DNA from: Trichosphaerium sp. ATCC 40318
Taxonomy: Eukaryota > Discosea > Flabellinia > Trichosidae
Reading direction: 5' to 3'
Assembly: GCA_038496445.1 (NCBI GenBank)
Contig: JALMLS010000103.1
Coordinates: 124,001-188,000 of the forward strand
DNA length: 64,000 bases
This document shows positions 22,840-33,700 of the stretch, in pieces. The translations under genes were made by a program, and so were the position numbers. The notes below the pieces were generated by a model. The model was given only the letters and a program-made list of their open reading frames with translations, did not search any database and was not told the origin of the DNA. How positions within the stretch are numbered: the stretch's first letter is position 1; every line of letters starts with the position of its first letter.

Positions 22840-24658
22840 TTAGCTTTCCAAAGCATCCAATCGTATACGAACTTCTTCTATTTGGTTATCAACACATACT
22901 TGCGTTTCTTCATCACCGAGAGCATCACAACGAAGAGAAAGCGCTGCTTTGCTAGCCAAAACACGAGCAATCTACGAAAAATGTGAGAATTGACCATATT
23001 GATGTAAGCGAGCTTAAGGTTGAAGTTGCAGGTATGTTTTCTTTCACTAAAATAGTTTTTTTGTTGTTTGCTCACTTGTGTTGACTAACAAAATCAATGC
23101 TTTAGAGTGTTAGATAATGTGGACATACCATTCCTTTTGGTTCAGTAGATTTAATGAAAGAAGAGTGGTATATTAGGCCATATTTTGGTGTATTACCATT
23201 ATTTTTCAATGCACGAAACAGAGCTTTTTCTGCTCCAAGAATTTGTATTGTAGAAGCAGGGATCTTCATCTTTTGTGTGGCACTAAATACCTTTGAAATA
23301 CGTTTTGCGTCCCAATCTGGGCTCAATAGGCTTGAGACACTAGGAGCAATAATCTAACAAAGTTTTATGAGGGCTGAGAAAAATAGGAGAAAGCAAGAGC
23401 GAGAGTTGCGTAAAACGAAGGATTATGAAGCATGAACGTACATTCATTTGGTTTTTGATGTTTGCTATTAGTTCTTTCTTGTACTGTAATGCTTCTATGA
23501 CATCATCACAATGTTGCGTAATGGCGTTGATATCTTCTACTGATACATCAGTACCCATACTCTGCTCAGCGGCTATTTGTAGTTGTGTAATAGTATCATT
23601 ATCCATAAGAGATGTCAAATCAGTTTTAGCAATATTTTTTCTGTTACCTACAACAAAAAGGTTAAAAAACAGAGATTGATAAAGTGATCAGTTCATAAAC
23701 CAACATAATGAAAATCACGGGGGGTGGGTGTAGTACCAACTAGTTTGACAACTTTAACATATACTATATCATCGACGATATTTACCATTTCTGGAAAATG
23801 CCATCCATACCACTCTTTAACACGCAGTACTTTTGTTTCAATTTTTTTTTCTGTTTCCTCCAAAAGAGCTAAATAGACTTCTTGTTAGTACTGGTAGCAA
23901 GATATTATTATGTCATGACTTTAAAAAACACTTCGTTTTGAACTGAAACTATCAAGGAAAGGAGAGATGGCCTCCGCGCCGTAAATCAATGTCACGGAGA
24001 TTAGCAAAGGATTTATGTCTGTGCTTGAAACATGACAAGTGAACTATAAACAGTGGTGTCACGTACAGATGCTTTCGGCAATCCTCTCATTAGACTGTTC
24101 CTTTTGGTCTATTTGATTGCTAAGATTATGAGCTAGCTCCGTTCTTTTTTGATCCATGTCTATCTTCCCGACTTCACCTTCAAGCAAGGCATCTAGTTGT
24201 TGCCGTATACAACGCATAAGTTCTTGTGTAGAGCTTGTGTGAATGCATTTTATACCAATAGCTTCTTCTATACGCTCTCCGAGCTTATTGTCGGATACCG
24301 CTAGTGTTTTTGTCTTATCGGCGTGGTCGTTGAGAAACTGGATAACAAATCCGTTTACGAAGCTATCAAGTAGTGATTTTGTAGTTTCTGTGGCGTTGAG
24401 TGCTGATTCAAACGGTTGGAACGCCACAACATCAATTCTACCGATTTAAGATAAGTGAATGCCTAAATGGTATCTAAAAGCTCATATACGCACAGATTCT
24501 TTGCATTATTGATGTCTATGAACTCGTTAATCATATTCTTCTCTCTGTCTAAAATTCCGTCATCTTTCAGCTTGAACAAGGCAAGGCCCGCTTATAATTG
24601 GTTAGAATACGTTCGCCTCATTATTGTAAGTACCAGCTGTTGCTAGAAAGACCAACAT
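22840..24658 (-). CDS. NOP56-like nucleolar protein of box C/D snoRNPs
   Basis: A core protein of the box C/D small nucleolar RNP, which guides 2'-O-methylation of rRNA and ribosome assembly in the nucleolus. The ATG at 24658 starts MLVFLATAAGLALFKLKDDG, joined across an intron beginning GTACTT, and matches the usual NOP56 N-terminus. VAFQPFESALNATE follows (about 24425), then a coiled-coil region (AITQHCDDVIEALQYKKELI, about 23470-23530). The Nop domain is clear: KIPASTIQILGAEKALFRAL and GNTPKYGLIYHSSFI (about 23150-23290). The last exon ends ALES-stop at 22840. The lysine/glutamate-rich tail common in NOP56 and NOP58 is missing, so the protein is short. The PASTIQILGAEKALFRAL signature favours NOP56 over NOP58. 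Confidence 0.9.
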
Positions 24659-25772
24659 TCTAAGAAATTTTGACTACGCAAAGACCACTGCCCCAACAAA
24701 CTAAGGTTCAAGATATGGTGAGTGTCGTAAGGTTCACCGCACTCCGACGTATTTTGGCATAGTGGGTTATAATATGCGACCAGTTCCATGTTAAAAAGCT
24801 AAAGTACTACTTTTGCAATTTACAAAGTTTGTTTTCACGCGATAATTTTGTCGTTTCAACCCATCGTTATGAATAAAAAGCGTGAAAAGAGGAACGTTCA
24901 GTTATACCTTCAGTGTTGCGGTTGTACTTCAATCAATGCTTGCATTAAAGGCTGTTTAGGTACACTGTTACCAACAGAATTGCACCACAGCTAAAGGCAC
25001 AACTCTTTCTGAATTAATTGTTGTAAACAATCACGTTTTGAAACTTGGAATTTTCTAAGCCAACACTGAAATGTCCTAAACGATCTTTATCTAGAAGGCA
25101 AGAATATCATCATTTCTGTTTACACCAGCCAAGAGTAAACAATTTGAAATGGCTGGTGGAATCAGAAAATGTTTAGTGGGGAAATTGGCAAGTTTAGTAT
25201 TATTTGGTCAATTTTTGGAGAGTTTGTTCGAATATTTATGTGTACAAATACGCTGACTGTAGTTAGAAAAGTACGGTGATAAGTCCTATTGCAAAGCAGT
25301 TTCTTTACGTTTGTTGTATCTAACCTAGCGCACTAGCGAATATTCTTTGTAAAACACGCGCTAGTCGCTTGTTTATGGAGAATCCAAAACATTGTTGGTT
25401 TAGTGATCTACTATTGGCTTTGAACTATATCCTGTAGCGGAGTAACAAATACAACGCGTTGCGCTAGTTGTAGTAACTTGCTCGATAAGTCCTCGCAAGT
25501 TCTTGGCTCTCTGTCACTCCATAACCCTACACTAATCGGCCTTTTTAATCTCGCTTTATTTTAAAGGGCAAATGAACCCGATAAACTAACAAAACCAGAA
25601 CGTATTAAGCAACCTTGGTGCGTGTTATATACTATTTAACGGCTTTTTTAGCCAGTACACAATGATAACGTTATGTTACGGAAAATAAATCACGTGTTTT
25701 TCAGAACATTTTATCACGTGATGTGTACACAAACAAAACAAATCAGTAAACACAAAACAACACACGCAACAG
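24659..25772. other. Intergenic, no gene recognised
   Basis: About 1.1 kb between the divergent NOP56 and lectin genes. Only short frames are present. Two CACGTG motifs near 25691 and 25715 lie 60-80 bases upstream of the lectin start and are candidate promoter elements. Confidence 0.4.
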
Positions 25773-26708
25773 ATGAATACTCTCATTTTACTTGCGCTGG
25801 CTTGCGTTATCGCTGTAACTACAGCACAATGGAACCCACGGCATCCTGGTTGGACAGACAGTTATTCTCGAGGTGGTAGATGCTGGTGTCGTTCTAGTAA
25901 CTTCGATCACGACCTAGACGACATTACAAAAGTTTGGTTCGTTATCAACGGCGTAAGAAGAAACATCAGAACAATCTGTGAAGAACTCGAGAAGCACCCA
26001 AACTACGCACCATTCAGGGATGGTACCGACCCACCTTACAACGATATTCAATGCGGTAACGGTCCACCAAACACTGCCGCTGATGAAACAGGGTGTCCTG
26101 GAAGAACCGATCTAGGACCTAGCGGATGTAACAATATTGGTGTAAAATGGGATGTCGCTTGGCTCAGAGGGCGTCCAATCTTCGGCGGCGGTAGTACCCC
26201 TCCACCACCAACTGGTAATACATTTATTATCCGTAAAGGAAATGCAAATGGGTTCGCTCTTGATGGCGGTAATGGCGCATCTAACAACCAAAATGTAAAG
26301 CTTTGGACGTACCGCAGATCAAACGTAAACCAACAATTTGAACAAATCTCCAGAAGCGGCGGTTTTGTTTCGTTCAAGAAAAAGAACACAAATCATTGTT
26401 TAGATGGTGGTTCTGGAGGACGTAGAGGACAAAATTTGAAGTTGAATCCTTGCGGTACCAATAACCAAAATCAACACTGGAGGAAGGTTAGTGGTCGTTA
26501 CTTTTTTTCTTTTTTTTTTCTTGAAAGGTTCATCTTTTTAATTTTTTTTAAGGTGAATGTTGGCGGTGGTAAAACAAGACTTCAGAAGAGGAACGCCGGT
26601 GGATTTTCTATTGATGGAAACAACGGTGGTGCAAGAAACCAAAATGTCTACTTGTGGAGCTCATCCAACTCAAACGGAAATCAACAATGGATCTTAGAAA
26701 GCGTATAA
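25773..26708 (+). CDS. Secreted protein with C-terminal ricin-B-type lectin domain
   Basis: The start at 25773 gives a clear signal peptide (MNTLILLALACVIAVTTAQ). Residues about 30-130 form a Cys-containing domain I do not recognise (RCWCRSSNFDHDLDDITKVW, later TGCPGRTDLGPSGCNNIG). A Pro/Gly linker (GGGSTPPPPTG) leads to a beta-trefoil lectin-type domain with repeats of FALDGGNG, NQNVKLW, NQQFEQ, CLDGG, NQNQHW, FSIDGNNGG and NGNQQW, the QxW pattern of the ricin-B lectin fold. One intron, 26487-26552 (66 bases, GT to AAG), interrupts the lectin. It is a multiple of three with no stop, so unspliced RNA stays in frame. The probable role is extracellular or vesicular carbohydrate binding. This is a lectin fold only; no toxin catalytic domain is present. 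Confidence 0.8.
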   Translation: MNTLILLALACVIAVTTAQWNPRHPGWTDSYSRGGRCWCRSSNFDHDLDDITKVWFVINGVRRNIRTICEELEKHPNYAPFRDGTDPPYNDIQCGNGPPNTAADETGCPGRTDLGPSGCNNIGVKWDVAWLRGRPIFGGGSTPPPPTGNTFIIRKGNANGFALDGGNGASNNQNVKLWTYRRSNVNQQFEQISRSGGFVSFKKKNTNHCLDGGSGGRRGQNLKLNPCGTNNQNQHWRKVSGRYFFSFFFLERFIFLIFFKVNVGGGKTRLQKRNAGGFSIDGNNGGARNQNVYLWSSSNSNGNQQWILESV

Positions 26709-27430
26709 AGATTGTATTTCAATAAACTAGCCTTTTTACACTGTATTATTTGCTTTAGTTTTGTTTATCATCAATACAATGCACCACAATAGAAACATTG
26801 TCATAAGTAAGGTACCTTGTTTCAGAATATGCAGTTGGAACGTTATATTTCATCAACAAATGCAACAGCTCAACGGTAATTCTTTCTGGTGGTCTTTACG
26901 GATTATGTGTTGTTGAGTGATAAAAACCGATAAGTATTAAACATCACGTGTCTTCAATGGTTGAACTGTTTGCCATGTCTCAAACAATTAGATGATTAAA
27001 TTGCTGCCGTAAAAATTGTAGTTCCAGCCGTTCGGCCACAAAGCAACGATTTTTATTGGTTTTTGTTTAAATACGAACGTTGACTAGTCTAATTAGCGCC
27101 GTGACACCACCGCAAGAATGCTACTGGAGAGTTGAGGGTACCATGCATCTAAACGCGTTTAGAAGCCGTTTTATTATACGGCGCGCTACAATGCATCGCT
27201 ACGGCGCGTGCATGCCTTCGTATGCGGGTTTCGCGACGGTACGTCTTTAATTACCCCCAAAATTATTTAACTATGCTCCTTACGCATTAAAACCGCGTAT
27301 TGATTGGTATTTTGGAGTTACACCGCTTTATTAATTTTCTTTCCATAAAATACGTTCACACGCTCAAAAAACCGTTATGTAGGCGATAAATAATGAAACC
27401 AACGATATTAACGCAACCAGAAGCAAACAT
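26709..27430. other. Intergenic, with a G+C-richer patch
   Basis: No gene seen. The segment 27160-27240 is visibly richer in G+C and in CG dinucleotides (TACGGCGCG near 27178 and 27198) than its surroundings. It lies upstream of the PPR-exonuclease gene and may be promoter-related. Confidence 0.35.
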
Positions 27431-29424
27431 ATGAGAAAATACTTGAGAAAAAAGCAGAACGATTCAGATTTCTCTGTCAGAACTTTCACCTCTGCAGTGC
27501 CACAAATAGATGATTTTGACTTTTCCTTAAATGAACTACGTTCTTTACGAAGTGAAGGACATGAATTGAACTCACGTGCTTACGCATCTGTCTTTCGTTT
27601 AGCTCCAAACTTGGAAGAAGCAATTTCACTTATTCCGGAGATGCAAAAAGATAAAGTACCTATTGACGTTGTCATCTCTTCTACAATTCTTAAGATAAGT
27701 GGTGGCGAAAAAGACCCAGAGAAGAGCTTATTTGCTATGGATAAACTTATTGATTTGGGATATAATCCAGATGTTAAGGCATACAATAACTTGTTAAATG
27801 TTTTTGTTAGAAATCATCGAGTTGACTTAACTCTAAAGAAACTTAATGAGATGGAGTCAAAAGGCTTTAAACCTAATTTATATACACATAACTTGATTCT
27901 TACATTATGGGCGAATGAAGGTAATATAGATGAAGCTATGAGTCAGTTTGATTTTATGGAATCAAAGAATGAGACAAATTGTATTACACATGAAATAATC
28001 TTTGAATTGTTCGCTAAGAAGGATAAGATAAAAAGAATAATTAAACATTATGATTATATGGTATCAAAGAATATAGTACCAAGTACAAAAGCATATACAA
28101 CTTTAATATGTGCATTGTCAAGAGTTGGTAATAATTATGATGAAAAAATTTTAAAGGTTCACCAAGATATGCTCGAGAATAATGTTAGGACAAGTATTAT
28201 AATTCAAAATATATTAGAAAATGTAACAAAATTACAAGACACAAACGGATTCGTACTAGGTACATGTCTAAGGGTTTTTTTAAGCGAAATTGTTTATGTC
28301 CTAACTTTCTCTCTTTTTTCTTAGAAAAAGACTTACATGATGCCATGGAAGCTTGCCTTTTGCCTGCATTGGCAGGGTTTATAATGGAAGAAGTTGATAT
28401 GGTTAAGCGTATGAAGACTGATTTTAAAGGTTATGATATCGAAATATGTGAAACAGACAAGCACATGATAAAACAGCTTGACGTTCTTATCACGAAACTA
28501 AAAACATATCCTTGGTTATCGATTGATCTTGAAGGTATTGTGAACAGAATAACAGTAATTCAAGTACGCTATTTGGTTAACAAGAGTGTTGGTTTATTCA
28601 CTTATGTTTAGATGTGCGTTGATAAGAAGGTTTTAGTGTTGCACTCACAAAGGTCATGGAGTGATGATGTAATAAAGAGTATGGATTTTTGGTTTACTTT
28701 TGGTATTTTATTAAACATTCTCTTTTCTTAAGGATTGAAGCAAGTTGTTGAAGATACTTCTATAACAAAGATGTTTTGGGCTTATCACTGGGACGTTAAA
28801 GTATTCAACAAACACATGGGTATGCGCTCAATACATTTGACTTGAATTTTTACCATCGAGATTGTGTTTGTTCTAGGTTTTTTTTAAATGGGTCATAGGA
28901 ATTAACGTCAAAAATATACTGGACCTACAATTAGTCCATCAGAAGATGGAAAAGCAATCACGTGTTCTTGGTTTAGCAAAGGCAGCTGCAAAGTATACAA
29001 ACCGCGATTGTACGCTATCTTTTTTTTTACTTGACTGTGAGCTTAGAACTTCTACTCTTTTACAGACTTGCTCATGTTGAACTTGATCCAGATCGGCCTG
29101 TTCTTTGCCTTGGATAATTAGAAATTACTTTAAATTATCCTCACAACATTTTACACTCATCTCCTCTTATTGCATCTTTATTCACCTTCTCATTTAGATG
29201 TCAAACATAATAATGTAATGTCAGCTCTGATGAAAGGATCACGAGGTCGTTATTGGTCCTCTTTTAAAACACTCCCTTCTTCAGCAAAATTTTATGCAAT
29301 TTCTGACGTTTTGAGTATACAAGAACTTTTTATCGCTTTTTTGAAGCTAAACATTGACTTCAATGAAACAAGGTTTATACATCCTAAAGACAAGAAAAAG
29401 GCTTCTCCGTATGCCATACAATAA
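27431..29424 (+). CDS. Pentatricopeptide-repeat protein fused to a DEDD 3'-5' exonuclease
   Basis: Exon 1 (27431 to about 28259) encodes about five or six PPR helical repeats, for example GYNPDVKAYNNLLNVFVRNH, GFKPNLYTHNLILTLWANEG and NIVPSTKAYTTLICALSR. PPRs bind single-stranded RNA in a sequence-specific way, mostly in mitochondria or plastids. Later exons encode a DnaQ/RNase D-like exonuclease: Exo I YPWLSIDLEG (about 28508-28535, DxE), Exo II region MFWAYHWDVKVFNKHM (about 28770-28815), then NILDLQLVHQKM, and Exo III FYAISDVLSIQELF (about 29290-29330, the Y-x3-D form). The set D, E, D, D plus Tyr marks the DEDDy class. The stop is after YAIQ at 29424. The joins near 28570-28620 and 29100-29200 are uncertain. 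I infer an organellar RNA-processing or decay enzyme guided by its own PPR array. The N-terminus is basic (MRKYLRKKQ), compatible with organelle import. Confidence 0.75.
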
Positions 29425-29521
29425 AAATAAATGTAATCATTACTGAAGTATGTTTCAGAGCAAGCTAGGCCATCATACAAAATGAGTCACCGTGGTGCAA
29501 ATAGTAGTTTAGTGTTAATGC

Positions 29522-29761
29522 ATGAAGTACTGTATAGTTGTAGCGATTGTTTTATTAGTAGGCAAATCACGTTTTTGTGCAAATATGGGTTACACTGTGT
29601 CAAGGTTGGTTGCAATTACAGCTTCTTGTCAGTGTTGTAGTGTGCGTGTTGCTTCAATTAATTACAGAACTGAATCTTGTACCAAAAAACAGCATCAGTT
29701 CTGGCTTAAACTTGTACGTGACAATTGCCAGGTTTTATTACAATTTTTGATCCCTCTTTAG
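29522..29761 (+). CDS. Possible small secreted Cys-containing protein
   Basis: The ATG at 29522 opens a frame with a signal-peptide-like start (MKYCIVVAIVLLVGKSRF) and a few cysteines. A second frame, 29725-29958, continues without a clear splice site. No family recognised. It could be one small secreted protein with an unrecognised intron, or chance. Confidence 0.25.
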   Translation: MKYCIVVAIVLLVGKSRFCANMGYTVSRLVAITASCQCCSVRVASINYRTESCTKKQHQFWLKLVRDNCQVLLQFLIPL

Positions 29762-29891
29762 CGTCTACAAACAATGTAGTATACATAAGTTCTACCCCAA
29801 ACACAATAAGTCAACCAGAGTACCTAATTTCAGATAACCAGCAACGTCAGCTTTTATCTGCTTTGAAAATAGAAGCAAGTATAAGGCTACA

Positions 29892-30471
29892 ATGGGTGCA
29901 TCATTTAATAAGGCTCAACGGCTATTCGGCTATGACATCCAGATGTACACTGTTTTAATGGTAGGGTTAGATGCAGCAGGTAAAACCTAGCTTCTGTTAC
30001 TAGCTAATCTCGCATGCAGGTAAAACAACGATTGCTTATAAGCTAAAAGATGGTGAGGAAGTAGTAACAATGCCAGAAATTGGTTTTAACGTGGAACGAA
30101 TTCCCTACAATAATATTGCATTCACAATCTTTGATTTCGGAGGAGACACTGTAAGACATGAATGGCAGAGAGAATACGATAAAGGAGCAAGTGCGATAGT
30201 ACTTGTAGTAGATAGTAACGATAGAGACCGTATAGAGGAAGCACGAGGCCAACTATCAAGGATGCTAACAACAGATGCACTAAAAGGTGCACCTATACTG
30301 GTGTTTGCAAACAAGCAAGACTTACCAAAAGCTATGACACCTTCTGAAGTAACTGAAGAGTTGGGCTTGTCTAACTTACGTGGTAGAAAGTGGCACACTC
30401 AAGGGACATGTGCGCCTTATGGTGAAGGGTTGCATGAAGGGTTGGACTGGTTGTCAATGATCTTTAAATAA
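29892..30471 (+). CDS. ARF/ARL-family small GTPase
   Basis: A two-exon gene. Exon 1 (29892-29979) encodes [17 protein letters not shown], with Gly2 suited to N-myristoylation, and the first part of the P-loop GLDAAGKT. A 40-base intron (29980-30019) splits the P-loop. Exon 2 continues with the ARF-type switch region ([13 protein letters not shown]), a switch II motif FDFGGDT in place of the usual WDVGGQ, the NKQD base-recognition motif (about residue 122) and [15 protein letters not shown]. Length and order are typical of ARF/ARL proteins that control vesicle traffic at membranes. The changed DxGGQ glutamine (here Asp) could lower GTP hydrolysis. The intron is flanked by an 11-base direct repeat. 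Confidence 0.9.
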
Positions 30472-30508
30472 GGTAAATTGTATTGGTACCTGTAGAAAGT
30501 GTTATTTG

Positions 30509-30697
30509 TCAGCATTGGCACATTTTTTGTTCGATGAAATATGTACACCTGCCAAAGCGTTTGATATAAAATCCTTCATCCGTGGATACATTAGTTTCAG
30601 AAGCACCTACTAGCACGGGACTCCGCAGATTAGACTTCAAAAAACAGTCGTAGTAGGTCAAGAGAAACCGCGCGAAAAATTTTTGTTGCATCTTCAT
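30509..30697 (-). CDS. Possible small basic protein, divergent from the 30738 gene
   Basis: A 62-residue frame starting MKMQQKFFARFLLTYYDCFL at 30697, only 40 bases from the start of the plus-strand gene at 30738. The hydrophobic, basic start could be a mitochondrial presequence. I do not recognise the family and it may be chance. Confidence 0.3.
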   Translation of the reverse strand: MKMQQKFFARFLLTYYDCFLKSNLRSPVLVGASETNVSTDEGFYIKRFGRCTYFIEQKMCQC

Positions 30698-30737
30698 AAT
30701 AAAATTTTCAGTTCAAAGAGAAAACAAGATTAAACCT

Positions 30738-33700
30738 ATGGAACCTAAGCGCAATAGTAAAGTGGTTGTATCTGACGATGCATCGAATCCAATACACGTT
30801 CCAGAACTAGCTTGTAAGATATTTCAGTATTGTACCAACGATACTCAACAAGCCTATCCCGTACTACTGTATGTTCAGAATACGCCATTTATTTCATTAT
30901 TAACACAACTTAGAGACATTTTAATAAAATATCAAAAGACCCACGCCTTACGACATGGTTCGATTTACCTGGCCGCATAGAAGCCGTAGAGGATTTTACA
31001 GCAATCAAATTCGTTGAGAACGCCGAAAAGTCACAAGCTCTCTTTAAGGGTTATAACAACACTTTATCGAAGCATGTAGAGCCACTTGTAGATGCAGGCC
31101 CAGTTCTAGAAGCAGCACGTGAATGGAGAATGCAGTATGTCACCTTTAAAAAAAACCTCTTATTTCCCGCTTCAAACTCATTTTCAAAGCTTCTCAGGCG
31201 CCCCTGTCAAAGCCAAGAACCTTGGATACGAACATCTAGGTCTTGTTGATAAGGACGACAATGTGCTTTGTGTTTTAAAACCCTTGCCATTACCAGAATC
31301 TACTATTGCAGCTTTTGCTGCATTAACAAGTGACTTGAGATACTATCCAGACTTGTTTCGTTACAGATTTGAAGAAGTAGATATTAATAAGAGTCTCGTG
31401 TTTATGTATAGGAATATAGCAGAGAAGGCTTACAGGTTTTATATACAAGTTAACTTCAAAAAGTGCGTCACCACAAAAACACGTGGAGAAGAAAACAACT
31501 TTCCAAAAAAAAAAAGTTAATGTTGTTTGTTCCTAGGTTCAAAGAACTGTTTGAAAGTTCTGATGATATGGATTGTGATGAAGAGGAGCGTGATGATCAA
31601 CGGCAAAGTATATTCAAGCATATTGGTGTATTTGTTGAAGCCAAGGGGACACAAGATAAGGAAATGAAAACTGTACGTCATAGCTCTTTCTTTATTCTCA
31701 GTTTTGTTCAAAAAATTGATTGCTTCTCTTAGAATTATCACAAAGTTGTATTTGGTCCTAAAAAGGGTCGTCCTGCATTAATTTCAGGGACAGATATGTT
31801 AGTACCATACGAGACTGCTAAGTTAATGATGAAATTACGTAAGTTACAAAAGTCTGAAGAAATTTACGTCAAATTGCATGATTCTCTCAGAGAAGCATTG
31901 TTGAACAACCAGTTTGCAAAGGTAGAATCTTCAGTCTATGGTTCAATTTGGTTTATTCTAACGACTTGATTTCAGGGTGAAAAGTTCGCTTATCCATTAG
32001 TGCAAAAGTATACAGTTCCTGAATTGAACAGTGGTAACCTTGACTTTCTAAAAGGTGCATATTCTTTTTTTGAATCATTTAATTCTCATCACTTAAACTT
32101 GTTTTTGCTTTTTAGGTGAAGATGCGATAATGTTGACTACCTTAAACCGCCTCAAACTGAAGGTAACTGTAGCACCTATAGTAGAAATAATTAAAAAACA
32201 CCCAAGACCTACACATGTTGGTATGTATTGTGCGTTACATGCAGATCAAAAGATTGTACTGCAAAATGTATATAATGACGTGACATACAACAACACAACA
32301 ATAAAATGTCACAACAACACAACAACAAAGTGACACAACAACACAACAAGCTGACGGCAAAATGTACAAAGTACAATTGTAACAAAAATTAACACACAGC
32401 CATTAGAAATATGTACACATTGTGTCTAAACATGTGCAGTAAAAGCTCACAATGGTCTGAAAATCAGAAAGTGTGAAAATATTACTCCTGTGTCGTCACA
32501 GACATTAAAAACACTGCACAGTAGGCAAGACTTATTCGCAAATCCAGAAAATAACAAAATCTAATATTTATTTGTAGACAGCTTACATAGTATTTCTAAC
32601 TGAAAAATCACACACAGCTTGGTTACGATGACATACATAATAATAAATACAATTTTTCTATTAAATATTTTACTAGCATGCTGTGTGATGAACAGAGTAC
32701 ACCTGATTTCTTCTTCTGAAAAACTCGTTATTGAAAAAAAAAAATTATCAAATTACGCACAATGCACTTGAGTAAATGCCCCACTAATGCTGCGTCCACA
32801 ATTGTCTCATGTTCATTAGTGTACAAGTGAGTGTGAACAAGAGGTTCTGGTAACCCATACAATTGATGTGTGTTTGCGTAGTATTGTAGTGCTAGCTCAT
32901 CATCAAGTTGTTCAAGCTCTTCTTCCTTTTTTTTCTTTCTTGATTGTTGCTCCATGCGCATTTGTGCAGCGTGAGCGTGCTAAACTAGTTAGTGAAGGCT
33001 TGTAACAATTACACTACCTTTTTTTGGCGTTTTATGCGGTTTTGGAATTGTTTAACATCCTAATTGCATTTAACAAGCAAAAAAAAACACGTGATTGTTT
33101 GGTCTACAAAATTAAGCACGAAAATTGTGATAACGTTTACCTCCTCACACTTGCTAGTAAATTTGCGTTTGGAACGCTATATAATCATTAAAATTACTGT
33201 ACGTTTGGTAAAACTTACTGTTCGGACAGCGATGACATTATTGATGTCGTCTACGTCCTACTCGTATTAGTACTAACTATTAAACCAAAAAAAACCACGT
33301 GGTACGTTTTTTCTTCCCAAAATGTAGCCTTTTCCGCTGAACTAATCAAATTAGCATTATCTTTGTGTGCGGTGTACCTTTGAGGATAGGAGTGCAGCCT
33401 AAAATTACATGTGAGTGAAAACTACCAAAACGCATAAACTCAAACGTACGTCTTTTTTTTCTGGCTTGTCTGGTGTGTGGATTGATTTTTCTTGTTCAAG
33501 GTTTGAAAACAAGTTTGGAGAGTAAACTAATCAGCGTTACACCCATCTTGAAAATTACATACTTGCTTGTTTGACCTCACGTTCAGGTGTAGACAAAAGG
33601 TAATTGTATTCCGCTAACTCCTCTAAAGTGAAATTAAAACGCAGGTAGGTTACACAAAGACATACTAGGTGGACTGTTTTTCCACTGTTTTTGTGATGCC

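Noticed and set aside
24243-24449. Plus-strand open frame opposite NOP56
   Set aside because: The minus strand encodes a clear NOP56 exon here.
25773-26708. Toxin interpretation of the ricin-B-type domain
   Set aside because: Only the carbohydrate-binding fold is present; no catalytic A-chain-like domain is encoded.
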